Shown: positions 46,816-58,641, counted from the stretch's first letter. The stretch is 64,000 nt of DNA from Conchocele bisecta (GCA_029237695.1 CM055265.1:105972773-106036772), one strand, 5' to 3'. The notes: generated by a model from the letters alone, not told the origin. Numbers and translations: made by a program.

Positions 46816-47451
46816 ATGATCAGGGGTTCACCAGGGCCTACACTAGAAACAAAATTGCTACCCCGTTTCATACCTCTCGGGAGGGTAGCAATTTAACCCC
46901 ATCATTTTAATGTAACAATTGGAAGAGTGATGTTTGCAATCTGTTATCCTGCGTGTTTGATATGTTAGCTATATAAAACTGTCATATATGTATCAATAAA
47001 TTATTAATAAAGAACATACACAATCAGAAATTGTTATTTTACCGTGTCAAGGTGTTTATTTGACATTTACAAGTACGAGATAAATATGTATGTCTTGCAA
47101 ATTTGAAAGTTCCATTTGTTATGTTGAATGTTGAACAACAACAAGAGAAAAAATGGCTTCAATGGGAAAATGATTTCCCTGTTATATTATTTTTGGCAAA
47201 TTACCAGTTCTACATCACAGATTATTTTGTTTAAATGTATAAAATATAAAGTTTACTAAATTTTGACCTACATCCAACAGGTTTAGGTATGCACTTCGGT
47301 TGCTCACATTTGACGCCGTTCTACCAATGAAACGTCAGTGACTTCAGAAATGGGGCTTATGGTCTGGTCATGATCAGATCTGCACTGTTCGCCATTACAC
47401 CAATGAAACACCCGTCACGCTTCTAGCAATACATATCGTTATCAGGATACA

Positions 47452-47694
47452 GGGGGCCGTTTCACTAAACTTCTTACGACTAAAATGTTCGTAAGTGCAA
47501 ATTTGGAATCGTCTGGAAAGTTCAATTGATGGATTTACATTTATTGAGCATAGGCTGCTTATGCAGCCTATGCTCAATAAATGTAAATCCAATAATTGTT
47601 TACAAGAAAACATTGCTAATGTGCAATTTACAGACTATCATAATTTTGCACTTACGAACATTTTAGTCGTAGGAAGTTTAGTGAAACGGGCCCC
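47452..47694. mobile_element. MITE-1, full copy
   Basis: 243 bp with terminal inverted repeats of about 50 bp: GGGGGCCGTTTCACTAAACT at the left and its complement, ending AGTTTAGTGAAACGGGCCCC, at the right. The centre is a second hairpin (TTTATTGAGCATAGGCTGC against GCAGCCTATGCTCAATAAA). No coding capacity; a non-autonomous DNA element by structure. It lies in the intron upstream of the TM8 exon. Confidence 0.87.
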
Positions 47695-47784
47695 AGGAGT
47701 GCACTGTTTGAACAGTATTTACATTCGTCGCAAACCCGTAAGCCACATTTCTCCAGTCACCGCCACATAGGAGACACGCCCTGG

Positions 47785-47872
47785 CGTCAAAAGTTGACAC
47801 AAATTTCAGAGTAATATTCCGCATGTACTCTGAAAATGTTGTCAACTTTTGACTTTATTTATGAAAAATAAC
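47785..47872. mobile_element. FB-9 palindrome, second copy
   Basis: AAAAGTTGACACAAATTTCA, GAGTAATATTCC against GCATGTACTCTGAAAATGTT, GTCAACTTTTGACT. The left arm lost the ACATGCGGA part. Confidence 0.78.
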
Positions 47873-48720
47873 ACAGACTGATGTCCGAAGGTACAATATC
47901 ACATAGCGTGTCTCATATGCGTACTTAGTCAATACATGAGACGACACTTTGCTATAAGTCAGCTTTTAAACGGCCAATGAAAATCTCATTTCCTGATAAA
48001 TAGAGAATACATGTACCAGGCTAGTCACGTTTAATATCATGTTTATCAGGCAAGGCTATGAGTTACTTGATATCAAAATACTGTATCATGGTACATGTAA
48101 CAGAGGATCTCAAACGAGTTTCCATTTGACATGAGATTTATGAGACGAGTCACGCACAATTTATGCACCAAGACTCTGGCGATGTGCATACAATTTCGGA
48201 CGAGTTTCATATTTGCGATTTGACGAGTTTGAGATTCTGTTTATCCTTTGACTTCAGCCTCCAAAGAGAAGAAAACTTGGAGATATCCAATACGTTTCAG
48301 TGAGCAGACGCCATTGACTATTTTCGCATCTAGTTGAAAATATCCACAGAAAAAAATAGTTTTAATCCTAGCAATAAAATTGTTATAAATATGCCATATA
48401 ACAGAGTGCTGGTATTTGTAAGCACTTCATACCACCAAACGGGAGCTCATTCTGACAATTTTAAGTAATTTTAATGAGTCACGGACGCTTCTAATGACGT
48501 TTAAAACACGATGACGTCAATTTCAAACATCATTGCTCTGTCGCGCCATTACGGACGTCATTTGGAACGTCTCTATTTTATTAATTTGACATAACGTTGG
48601 TGGCATAATACGAATGCGTAATTATGGAGATGCGTCCAGCCAATTAAATTCGCTCCGGTTGTTATTACACGTGTGTCATAACACATTTATGAAATTGTGT
48701 TGTAACCCGGGTATTCGTAT

Positions 48721-49008
48721 CAGTAGCCTATTTCATCAACATTGCAAAGTATACTTTACTTGCAAAGTATACTTTGAGGGAGTAATCATTTATTTTTCCT
48801 GAAATGCATTATTTCATATAGAACTAACAACTGCATATATTTCATGATTAAAAGTATGCAGAATTATTATACTGAATTTATTACATTATCACAGCCAAAT
48901 TTCAGTATAATAAAAATTAATAAATTTATCATAAAATTGAAAATTTCTCCCTCAAAGTATACTTTGCTACTAAAGTATACTTTACAATGTTGGTGAAATA
49001 GGCTACTG
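48721..49008. mobile_element. MITE-6, third copy, centre deleted
   Basis: CAGTAGCCTATTTCATCAAC to GGTGAAATAGGCTACTG. The central stem lost its second arm beyond CACAGCCAAATT, as expected for deletion of a long palindrome. Confidence 0.86.
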
Positions 49009-49346
49009 GTCAATGCCTGCTACAGCAATATGTTATCAGTCATTATGTATTCGGTCAATACAAAGCTCGCCATTGTGTCACTTGTGCTGCATTCCGCGCC
49101 GACGTAAATGTTTCAGGTCGAATAATGCACCAGTTTTCATACCGAGATGCCACTCAGTTCTACTTATAGCTATTATATAGTATAAACACATTTTTTTGCG
49201 CCGGTTACTAGATGAAAATGTAATCATGCAGTATCCTCTACAATCAGCTGAATGGGAAACCGTCAAGAATCTTTCGCCTGTTTCGACGTGCAACATTTTA
49301 CGCCAGCGCGGAGTGTAACACGTGTGTGTGTGACGTGGATACGGAC

Positions 49347-49471
49347 CTGATGTAGCAACGACGTCGATTGGTTGATTCAGCTCATGTGCCATGTACCCGA
49401 CGACGGCAAAGACAACAAACCCGGCGAAGAAGCTCGTCAAACAGTCGGCCAGGCACGCGATCATGGAATCC
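49347..49471 (-). CDS. SLC6 transporter exon, TM7
   Basis: Encodes residues 35-76: RDSMIACLADCLTSFFAGF, a hydrophobic stretch to GYMAHE, then the extracellular loop DVVATSG. The acceptor follows a pyrimidine-rich tract ending AACAG; the donor is GTCCGT, weaker than the others. Length 125 nt, phase 2 in and phase 1 out. Residue of note: in known SLC6 proteins the position five before TSFF-type Ser is an Asn that helps bind Na1 and chloride (Asn368 in human SERT by my recall); here the aligned codon is GAC, Asp. The neighbouring Ser of CLTS is kept. Open sequence continues into the intron below 49347, but that part has no family similarity. Confidence 0.93.
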
Positions 49472-49583
49472 CTGTTGACGGAAATAGAAAAAGGGTCACG
49501 GGTGAGTAAATCTGATATATCTCCATAATTTGTTTCCGGTGTGTGTATATCTGGTTCATAAGGTAACTATATAGATATGCATT

Positions 49584-49755
49584 ATGGAACGCCAAATCTA
49601 CATAAACTAAAATATAATTCATGCTTAGCCTAACTCTAAATAATTAGGGCTAGCATTATATATTTAGAGCTAGTTCCAAATCATTTCAAGAGATCTCTAA
49701 ATCATTTGGAGCTATCTGTAAATAGTTAAAGCTAGCTCTAATTATTTGAGTAAAC
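49584..49755. mobile_element. MITE-8, partial copy
   Basis: TGGAACGCCAAATCTACATA with AGGGCTAGCAT / AGAGCTAGTTCC repeats. The right terminus is replaced by FB-7. Confidence 0.78.
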
Positions 49756-50012
49756 TCCCACGCCGAACTACTTTCCGTAACCGTGAGGCGCAATTAAAAT
49801 AATATTTAAGAAAACGGAAAATTCTTGAATTTATTTAAAATACTGGAATTATAAGGAATGAATGGCCTTTCTGTGGAATTTATCGGGGATATAAACTTGG
49901 AAAAGTCGCGAGAATACTGGACGAGGCCTTCCGGCCTTCGTCCAGTATTCCCGCGACTTTTCCAAGTTTATACCCCGATAAATTCCACAAAAAAAGCCAT
50001 TCATTCCTATAA
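49756..50012. mobile_element. FB-7, third copy, inverted
   Basis: Opposite orientation: the flank TTTCCGTAACCGTGAGGCGC comes first, then the hairpin GAATGGCCTTTCTGTGGAAT to its complement at 49990. Directly adjacent to a partial MITE-8. Confidence 0.82.
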
Positions 50013-50015
50013 CAA

Positions 50016-50910
50016 ATACTAGTATACACTTCAGCGAAATACACATATTAACAATATCTCACACCCTCCCACAGCAGATACCCTTCTTTACGGGAATGAA
50101 CATTTGACATTCAAGGAAAATAGCTTCGTATTTCAGCAGGTCCAGAAGTTAATCGTGGCTACAAGGCGATTCGGCAAATGAGGAGAAAAGTGGGCAGACG
50201 TCCGGTACGAGCTGCCATGTCAACAACGAGTGCACCATCTCTTTATCCCCAGTTACCTCGTCCCTTCCACCCCCTCCCCATCCCCGATCAAACTTCGCAT
50301 ACAATCGTTATAATTTCGACTGCATTGATCATCTTATGTTCGTACTCCCTTGTTTAATATTGAAATATTGAATTTGTAGTTGTATACATACTACTATAAA
50401 ATACATATTCTACCATCAATCTACACATATTACCATTTATGTCAAATATAAATGGTCAATTGTTATTTCAAAATCTGCCCGACAGTATTACCATGTATAT
50501 TGTACTATATTTATCCGAAACGTATATTGTTTCTGGTTTTAGTAAGCCTGATTTCTAATCCAAACACTATTTCTTTGTATCATAACATGTACTGTTCCTT
50601 TACATGACCTATAATTTAATAAAATATTGTTCAAACTAAAGTAAAATCTGTGCTTAGGATTGCCATAAACGCGGAATATGGCCTAGAGACATGTGTAGTT
50701 GCAGCACATGTGCATTTTGTACATGTATCTATATATACATGTACTAGTCAGATTTGGGATTCAACTGTTGGCCAGTTGACGGAGGTCTTTCATTACCTGA
50801 CGTATCTGTCACGGTTCTATTTCATATGTTAGTATAGTGGTGGCTACAAACGTACTAACTAGCACCAATAGCACCAATATGTGAGTTTGAGCAATATAAC
50901 TTGGTAACCT
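50016..50910. other. Intron sequence with one weak plus-strand exon-like patch
   Basis: From 50124 to 50357 a plus-strand frame stays open (about 77 codons). It is preceded by GTATTTCAG and followed, some 250 bp on, by AATAAA. The translation has a basic part (MRRKVGRRPVRA) and a hydrophobic end (TIVIISTALIILCSYSLV). I do not recognise it and no partner exon is visible, so it is noted, not called. Confidence 0.25.
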
Positions 50911-51200
50911 TCAAACATCATCATATAGGATAACACTGTTACGGCTGAGTCTACATATATCACATGCACTGACACTCAGCCCTTTTCACGGTCTGAGATA
51001 CCGGCATCGTGCGATAGGAGAATGAACTAGCTAGGTTAAATTAACCGCCCCATCGCCTCCTTCATTTAATGCACATATTTCGACTGTATCGCAAACGGCC
51101 AACGGTCATTGGTCTGATACTTTTAGGGCTCAAATGCCCGGGTTTGGAAGGTCCTCGAGCTAATTCCTACCATTAAATATAAGCTAACAAAGAAAGAAAA
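50911..51200. repeat. 290-bp dispersed repeat, copy 1
   Basis: TATAGGATAACACTGTTACG, then GAGAATGAACTAGCTAGG, GCCTCCTTCATTTAATGCAC and CCGGGTTTGGAAGGTCCTCG. It matches 58962-59262 in the same orientation. It has GGCTCAAATGCC, which resembles a B-box, so a SINE origin is possible but unproven. Confidence 0.82.
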
Positions 51201-52080
51201 TGGACCTTTGCTATCAGCGTAGTCCCTGATCTGGGGTTAATCCGTTCACCAAAGTTGTCATACTGCCTTCATGAATCATTAGACCTCACCGTACTTTATG
51301 AATGGCGCAAAACGATCAAGATCTACCATGATAGTCATATACTCCATAATGTTCCTGTTGTCACCAGGCTACCGATAAGGTTCCTTTTGTTATCCAGCTA
51401 CCGATAAGGTTCATTTTGTCATACAGCTGCAGATATAGAATTATGGATCATGCTATGAACGTTTATGTCTTATCGAATATGAAAACTACGAATATGATTT
51501 CTATAATCTGTGATATATTTTGCGAATGAAGTCAGAAAGTGACGAAATTTTAAGAGCACACGCGGAATAGAATTCCGCGTGTGCTCTGAACATTTTGTCA
51601 ACTTTCGACGTCATTTACGGAAATTATCGCACTTGATGTATAACTAATATCGGTGAAATACGGAGATACGAGAAGTCTGAAACTCTCATGTATGTAAGTA
51701 CTGGCATATGCGCTGCATGTAACAATGCATATCGGGTCCAGTTGGATCAAACATGCATGTCATCAGCTGTCGGCCATATAACTCAACAGTCTGTCATAGC
51801 ATATTAGTTTAGAACAGTCTAAAATAGGAATGCTTACTCTTGACATTTATCTAGCGCAATACATTTTAAACGAGTAAGGGCACTGGGTCTCAGATATATG
51901 TATACCGCTAAAGTTATGAAACTACTTAGTAAAACACAATTTATTTGTAGATTTATTTCCGAACATTTATGCATTTATTTATTAGTGAAATACAATTGAT
52001 TTTCAAATGTATTGCTGAATTCGAGTGGTCCCATGAGTCTATTGAAACTATCTGTGTTTAGTGAAAAACGTTAACAACAT
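51201..52080. other. Intron sequence without recognised genes
   Basis: Apart from the FB-9 palindrome at 51525 and a short repeated block ACCGATAAGGTTC (51370, 51402), nothing stands out. Confidence 0.5.
51525..51620. mobile_element. FB-9 palindrome, third copy
   Basis: GAGCACACGCGGAATAGAAT with TCCGCGTGTGCTC, flanked by GAAGTCAGAAAGTGACG and CAACTTTCGACGTC. Diverged from the other two copies but with compensating changes that keep the stem paired. Confidence 0.78.
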
Positions 52081-52082
52081 TG

Positions 52083-53186
52083 AATCAAAGGACTAAAAGT
52101 CCTGAAATCCTTCGCAGTACGTGCTTGTGGAGGACACATATACTAAGAATTCATTTGTTGGAAAGTACATTGTAGTCTTATGAATTGGCACCAGGAGGGA
52201 TGCGGAACTTTGCGGAATAGATGTATTGCGGCTTGTCAGTAGTTGAGACAGCAACTACTCAAATGGTCAGCTACATACAAGTTTTCACTTGCTCAATAAT
52301 TTCCCGACTATATATACTCACAGGATATATTGCTTTGTCATATGTTATTATACACTAGTTCTGAAATATATATGCATTACCATAGTAACCATGGTACCAA
52401 TATTGGAAAACACAAAAATAGTATTTGTTGAAAAGGTGTTTACGTTTTGAAAATCAATGCAATACACCCGAGTACTGTTACCATCTTGCAATACACTTAA
52501 CATGTGAACGTTTAATAATATTGGTTGTCATGGTAACCATTTTAATATTTCACACAAAAAAATCATATATACTCCATTTAAAATCAATATATTCGTCGAA
52601 TCAGTATACATTATCAATGCTGCAAAAACAATATTTATCTTGACAAACATGATTGTTCAAAGTAATTTCACCCTGACCTTGGACACGAAGGCCACATGGG
52701 TGTGGTACATGTATGGAATGAAAATATGGATGATGATAAGGAAGTATATGAAGTTTGAAGTCAATCTGACTTACGGTTGCAGAAAACTTTAAGGCAAATC
52801 GTACGGATGCAAATGTCTAAGTAATTTGACCTTGACTTTGGAAATGAAGGCCGCATGAGTGTGGTATGGAATGAAAATATGGTTGATGATAAGGAAGTAT
52901 ATGAAGTTTGAGGTCCATCCGACTTTCCGTCAATCTTATCTCTGTGACGGAAAGTCGGATGGACCTCAAACTTCATATACTTCCTTATCATCAACCAAGG
53001 TCAAGGTGAAATTACTTTGAACAATCATGTTTGTCAAGATAAATATTGTTTTTGCAGCATTGATAATGTATACTGATTCGACGAATATATTGATTTTAAA
53101 TGGAGTATATATGATTTTTTGTGTGAAATATTAAAATGGTTGAGCACGTACTGCGAAGGATTTCAGGACTTTCAGTCTTTTGATTT
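52083..53186. mobile_element. 1.1-kb foldback with interrupted left arm
   Basis: Outer arms: AATCAAAGGACTAAAAGTCC, TGAAATCCTTCGCAGTACGT (52083-52126) against 53142-53186. Middle arms: 52535-52682 against 52996-53141 (CATGATTGTTCAAAGTAATT and TGTTTTTGCAGCATTGATAA type words). Inner arms: TTGAGGTCCATCCGACTTTC (52909) against GAAAGTCGGATGGACCTCAA (52952). About 400 bp in the left arm (52127-52534) have no partner. No coding region. Confidence 0.85.
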
Positions 53187-55215
53187 TAATTCATAATACA
53201 AATAATCTGGAGATAATTATTATCCTTATTCAAACTCAAGACAACGTTTCCTTTGTGAAGTGTATCGTACTGTATATGCTGTGTAACGTCAAGTCGCAAG
53301 ACTGTCGGCAGCGTATGCGCTAACACACACGACGTGTAATTATCAAAAAATTGCTAGCACCACTTTGGAAAGTTTGGATTTCCGCGCGAACTGTTTTACT
53401 AAATTCATTATAGATTAGTTGATTTTTTAAGTAAAATGGACACTGATTAATAATATCGATGGCTCAAGATGATTAAAACAGTATGTAACTGCTAAAAAAC
53501 AATATTTCTGCTTTAAATCATCATCATTTCGCTGTCCAATGTTGGATTTTATCGAGCCATTGACCTATGTAAAGTTCAGAATGTAAGCTTTAATCTGATT
53601 GGTCATTCAAGAAAAACGTCACAGGGAAATCCCGCCCCCTACTTTATCATTGCGCAAAATATCAACATACATAACAAAGAACTCATATTAATACATAACA
53701 GTTAATAGTTTATAAAGTATACAAAAACTTTTGCAATAACACACATATAGCACAAAAAAGTAAACAACACATGTATTACGCTGAAACGGTAAGATAGCTC
53801 GCTGTTTTACTGTTGTTGAACTACTTTTTTATGGCGTAGTACAACGTGTTTTTCTAAAGTTAAACCCGCAAACAGTGACACTGCGATCGCCACTTAACTC
53901 ATTAGCATATCTGCAATGACTGAGAATTTTCATATAGTTACTAAATCCGAGCTAATAGCTCGGATAAAAAAACACATGCATGTAGTTTTGCGAACGTCAA
54001 TTGTTGTGAAGCCGATTGTTACTAATGTAATTGTATTGAAATTCATTCAAATATCGTCTCAAAGTCATGCTTCTCAAAGTGTGCTTTCCGGCAGCGGTAC
54101 AGAAATTGTGGAAACAAATTATCTCCCCTGTTTATCACAGTCTAACAGTGATATCATAGTTTAGTAGACAAAAACACAAACTGTGTTTGTTTAATGGTAT
54201 TTCCTTTCAAATGTTAGCGACATTGATACATTTATATTTACACTGTCCTTACATTCATAATGAAAACGCATTCAACGTATTGCGTTTATATACAAGGACC
54301 CGGTTGTACGATTAGGTTGTACGATTAACTTTTCATTAGCGACTCATTAACTAATATAATGAAACGTGCGTACAACTGGGTGCAGTACATTATATTAGCC
54401 CCACGTGGTGTGGCGTCGCGTGAAGTTGTTGATTCGTTAACGTTTATTTGACGTCATTAAAATATATGACGTTCATCGTCGTTGTCAATAACGTCACGGT
54501 AGTGACCTTCGGACTCCATGCACTTGAAACAGACCATATGTTTTTCATACTACAGTAAACGCAACAGCCCATGGTTTTATTCCTTAAATAAACGGCGCAA
54601 GTATTGACTTCCTGTACTCAACATGGAAATGGGTTGGACAACAAGTGATCACATTAGTTACAGCCCTCCCCCCCCCCCCTCCCAACCACACACACTGGTG
54701 TATATCTATATTGAATAATATTTGTCCCGGTGCAGGGGACAGGCAGAAACTGCCCCGAAGCAGACACGTTGTGGCCGGAGACACAGTAACGCCATAACAA
54801 ATTAAGTACTTTCGTTCTCAGACACGGGGTTTACGGAAGCCAGCTACATATATGAAAAAATCAGTGACGAACATCTCAAACAAAAATAATATGTTCTATA
54901 AAGTTACTATAACCTCTTTAGACGTGAAAAATCACAAACTGATCGTCGGGAATGATTGGATTTAACATATTTGTGCATGGTAATTGTTTTTATTGATCAT
55001 GTGGCGAATTCAATTCTAATTATAGTACACATATTTCTCCACGACGATAAAATGCTCGACGTGGAGGGATATTCAGACGCTGCGATATCTGAGAACCAAC
55101 GTACTTTTGTAAGGCTTATTGTGAACAGAAGTCGGTGACATCGGGTTACTCGGAGAATTTCCATTCAGGAACAAAAAGCAATCCGCAGTAAGACATGGCT
55201 ATATGATATGTTGAA
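53187..55215. other. Intron sequence without recognised genes
   Basis: AT-rich. An 82-codon plus frame at 53916 has no family signal. CCCGGTTGTACGATTAG (54299) and CGTACAACTGGGT (54370) form a small inverted pair, and a C-run lies at 54667-54680. Confidence 0.5.
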
Positions 55216-55217
55216 CG

Positions 55218-55545
55218 TTACTTAATGAACCACGAAGTCACAATTCCAACGTTTTAGCAAAAAGCCTTTATTAAGAAATTAGTAGATTAATAAACCACGA
55301 AGCCACTATTCGAACGTTACGCATAAGGCCTTTATCAATGAATTAGTAGCTTAATAAACCACGAAGCCACTATTCTAATGTTACGCATAAGGCCTTTATC
55401 AAGGAATTAGTAGATTAATAAACCACTAAGCCACTATTGCAACTCACAAGGCCTTTATCAAGGTTATTTTACTACTAATTTCTTGATAAAGGCATTGGGC
55501 CGAAACGTTGGAATAGTGGGATCGCGTTTTATTAAGTATCGTTCA
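55218..55545. repeat. ~70-bp direct repeats closed by an inverted copy
   Basis: AACCACGAAGCCACTATT-type units recur near 55228, 55296, 55356 and 55422, with AAGGCCTTTATCAAGGAATT between. The array ends with an inverted partial unit (AATTTCTTGATAAAGGC at 55478, AACGTTGGAATAGTG at 55505). Confidence 0.85.
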
Positions 55546-55583
55546 ACATTAGTTTTAAACTTAAAGTGAACACCGTTTCCCTA

Positions 55584-55814
55584 TTAACCCTAAGTAAAGT
55601 AACATGAATGGACTGCGATATGTTAATTTTCCGACCAATCCAATCGCCAGAAAATGATGTTCAGACCAGTCCATTTATGTTTTGTTCTAAAAAATACGAA
55701 ATATACTTGCAAAAAGCACAGATCCTGATGAGACCGCTCGTCACGAGCCGTCTCATCAGGATCTACACTGTTTGCCAACACCACTATACAGGTCTGTAGT
55801 ATTGGAAGGGTTAA
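55584..55814. mobile_element. MITE-4 copy
   Basis: TTAACCCTAAGTAAAGT to TTGGAAGGGTTAA, with the GATGAGACCGCTCG / CGAGCCGTCTCATC hairpin. Confidence 0.83.
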
Positions 55815-55989
55815 GTGGAACTGTGTAATAGAGAAGACGATACCGAAAGGAGACGCACGAACCGACGCAAAGAAGAACGCGATACATAAAGATACACACA
55901 TGACACGCGGACAGCGGTTGTCAATGAGCCTTCGACAGCGCACAAACATGCACGCCACGACCCGCGGTGTGCGGTCCAAATAGAAAAAT

Positions 55990-57386
55990 CAAAGTACTGA
56001 AAGTACTGAACATAGGGTACTACAAGATTAAACTAGATTGATTGATTGATTGATTGTTGGTGTTGCAGTTTCATTAACCCTTAAAGGTACATGCCCACTC
56101 AGTAGGTACAAAATGTTCTTTACATCAGAGACATCATCTGAGACATTTCCTGGCAAAATAAACATTCATGCGCCATTATCCCACGTACTGATTGGCATTA
56201 TTATACATTTTATATCAGACGTAAATTTACACACTGATATCAGGGGCGATAACCGTGTTTGCTTAAAATGTTAACGGACATTACTATTTAATCTCTGTAT
56301 TTATTTTATGATGTGCAATGATCATACTTTAAAATCTGTCGAAAATATTATTTTTTCAGGTGACGCATTTCTTTAGTATAAATTATTAAAGAATATCATG
56401 CCTCATTTGCATATGCAAATAGCCTGATACCACCGAGCGTCACTATCAGTTACACACTTATTTAATTACTATAAATGACATTTTGGGCTTACTGAGTGGG
56501 CATGTACCTTTACAGCGCTGGAAACGACAATTGTCGTCTGCTGTTTTAAATATTTTTATATTTTCTCCTCAAAAACATACTGAGACAATTCTACTGCGCT
56601 GCAAGAACAGGTTTTTAAAGAGCAGACGGCAATTTTATTTTTCAGCGTTTTAATTGTTATTAGGGTAAACTATTGATATGGCACAACTTGAAGTACAGTA
56701 TGCACTGCTACAGTAAGTACCAAAACATTCAACAACATTACAGATTATGCATAGCAATATCAGAAAGATACGGTAACACATATACAAGACATCATCAATT
56801 CAAGTATACAGATTCCAGATATCTATGATCATTATAGATATATTGAAAATTGATTGAAGAGCAATAGTTACAATAATTCCGCCACGGAAGCGGTGTCGCG
56901 CCTGAAAATGCCTTATCGGTACATCGCCAAGTTTACTTCTGTTTTGTGAATGAAATAGTTGGCCCGGATCGAGTATATTAAAACATACAAATGACGGGAA
57001 ACCGCTGACAAAATTTTCAATGTATGGAAGCCCAAACTTGTTAGATTTTTTGTTGTCGTATTTCAGTACTTGCATTAATATGGGTATTAATATACGCTGG
57101 ATGTGTTATACTGTCATTAATTTGTTCCCTGACTGTAAGTTATCACCTTAAATACTGACTTATTGACCCCCTTCCCTGAACGTAGAATTGACACTCATGT
57201 TGGCGTGTATTGGCCACCATAGACAAATGTCAATCAGGCCGAATTCGGGAATGTCACTAAAATCCACTGTAAATCCATCGATAGAGAGAGAGAATGAGGA
57301 TTAAACATCAGTTAGACCTACACGTGCGAGTTTTGTTTCGCACAGGTGTCGGGTGAATACACATGTACCCTATGTAAAAACGGTAC
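55990..57386 (-). repeat. B repeat, inverted third copy in transporter intron
   Basis: Reads as the complement of the B repeat: starts AATCAAAGTACTGAAAGTAC and ends ACATGTACCCTATG. It lies in the 13-kb intron between the TM6 and TM7 exons. It contains a MITE-5 with both termini (56081-56512), then about 500 bp not present in the other B copies before B sequence resumes near 57030. Confidence 0.85.
56081..56512. mobile_element. MITE-5 copy inside inverted B repeat
   Basis: TTAAAGGTACATGCCCACTC to TACTGAGTGGGCATGTACCT. Both termini are present here, whereas the two B copies at 8.5 and 16.6 kb keep only one. Confidence 0.84.
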
Positions 57387-57899
57387 GTGAAACATTATAT
57401 TAAAAGTAAAACAAACGAAACGAAAGCCCCACAACAATTATTCCCCAATGAATAATCGAGAAAATGGCATTTCCGGCAGGATTAATAAGTCTACACTAAT
57501 AGTCGTTTCAATTCTAAACAGCAACTGAATTAACTGAAATAAATTAAATTAGTAGCCGTTGATTACACAGCAACTTAGCGTTAGTTAGTTTCCATTATTA
57601 GAAACATTTTTATTATAAATCTCCAGTTTCTTCACGCTTCTGACATGGACAATTACACATTTTCATTAGTAATACTTTCTGACAGATCTGAGACCTAGTC
57701 CCTTTAATGTGGATAGGGTATCACATTGTATATAATTATAAATTAAATAGAGGATCTTACATGAGTGGTGATTTAATACGATAGTTATTAAACGAGTGTA
57801 CTGATTTAATAAGAAACGAGGCAAATGTAGCACTCCAAGTATGACTAGTTTAGAGAGGTTCCACTGTCATTAAAACTGTTGGGTTTGTAATCGGTTGGC
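57387..57899. other. Intron sequence, weak inverted-repeat piece
   Basis: TAGAGGATCTTACATGAGTG with GATTTAATACGATAGTTATT (57748-57790) matches 62110-62160. A lone MITE-3 arm lies at 57848. Nothing else. Confidence 0.5.
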
Positions 57900-58279
57900 T
57901 TAAAGGTACATGCCCACTCAGTAGGCACAAATGTTCTTTATATCAGAGACATCATCTGGGACATTTTCTGGCAAAATAAACATTCATTCACCATTACCCC
58001 ACGTATTCATTGGCATTATTATGCACTTTATATCAGGGGAGATAACCGTGTTTCCTTAAAATGTTAACGGACATTACTATTTATTCTCTGTATTTAATTT
58101 TTATTGTGCAGTGATCATGCTTTATAATCTGTCGAAAATATTATTTATTCAGGTGGCGCATTTAACTTGAAATAGTATAAATAATTAAAAAATATCATGC
58201 CTCATTTGCATAACACAATAGCCTGATACCACCGCGAGTCACTATCAGTAAACGTTTTGTGCCTATTGAGTGCCTTTAA
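57900..58279. mobile_element. MITE-5 copy with deletions
   Basis: TTAAAGGTACATGCCCACTC to CGTTTTGTGCCTATTGAGTG. It lost about 100 bp before the right end and part of the right terminus. Confidence 0.8.
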
Positions 58280-58503
58280 GTGCCCGATATTCAATATAGG
58301 AGGGCGGAGAATCGAAACACAGTACAAGCATGCACGGCCTGACATTTTGAGTTGGATACTCATAGAGACAATATATAATATATATTATATACTGTTATTC
58401 TTTTTCAACGTATATGGGCTATACCAGTGGTTGGGTTGCACTTGTGGACCCTACAAATCACCAATCTGAAACCGTGCCACGGCAAACGAAACATGAATAT
58501 AAG

Positions 58504-58641
58504 GTTCGACCATGTCCAGCCGTGGGTAAACGTTTACCGCGGCACGAGGGAACTGTTTGAACCCAAAGGTGACAGGCCGCGGGTTCAAACAGTTCCCGAG
58601 TGTCACGGCAAACGTTTACTCATTGCTGGACATGGTCGAAC
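58504..58641. mobile_element. Imperfect foldback of ~62-bp arms
   Basis: GTTCGACCATGTCCAGCCGT, GGGTAAACGTTTACCG, GAGGGAACTGTTTGAACCC pairs with GGGTTCAAACAGTTCCCGAG, CGGCAAACGTTTACTC, GCTGGACATGGTCGAAC. It gives two short open frames with no family signal. Confidence 0.83.

Larger units (their letters stand above)
46816..49346. other. Transporter intron sequence around MITE-1, FB-9 and MITE-6
   Basis: Spans part of the TM8 upstream intron. Apart from the elements listed separately, 47873-48720 holds only AT-rich sequence with short ACGAGTTT words. 49009-49346 is ordinary intron. Confidence 0.5.

Noticed and set aside
55623..55979. 118-codon minus frame as a gene
   Set aside because: Most of it is the MITE-4 copy translated; the remainder has no domain signal.
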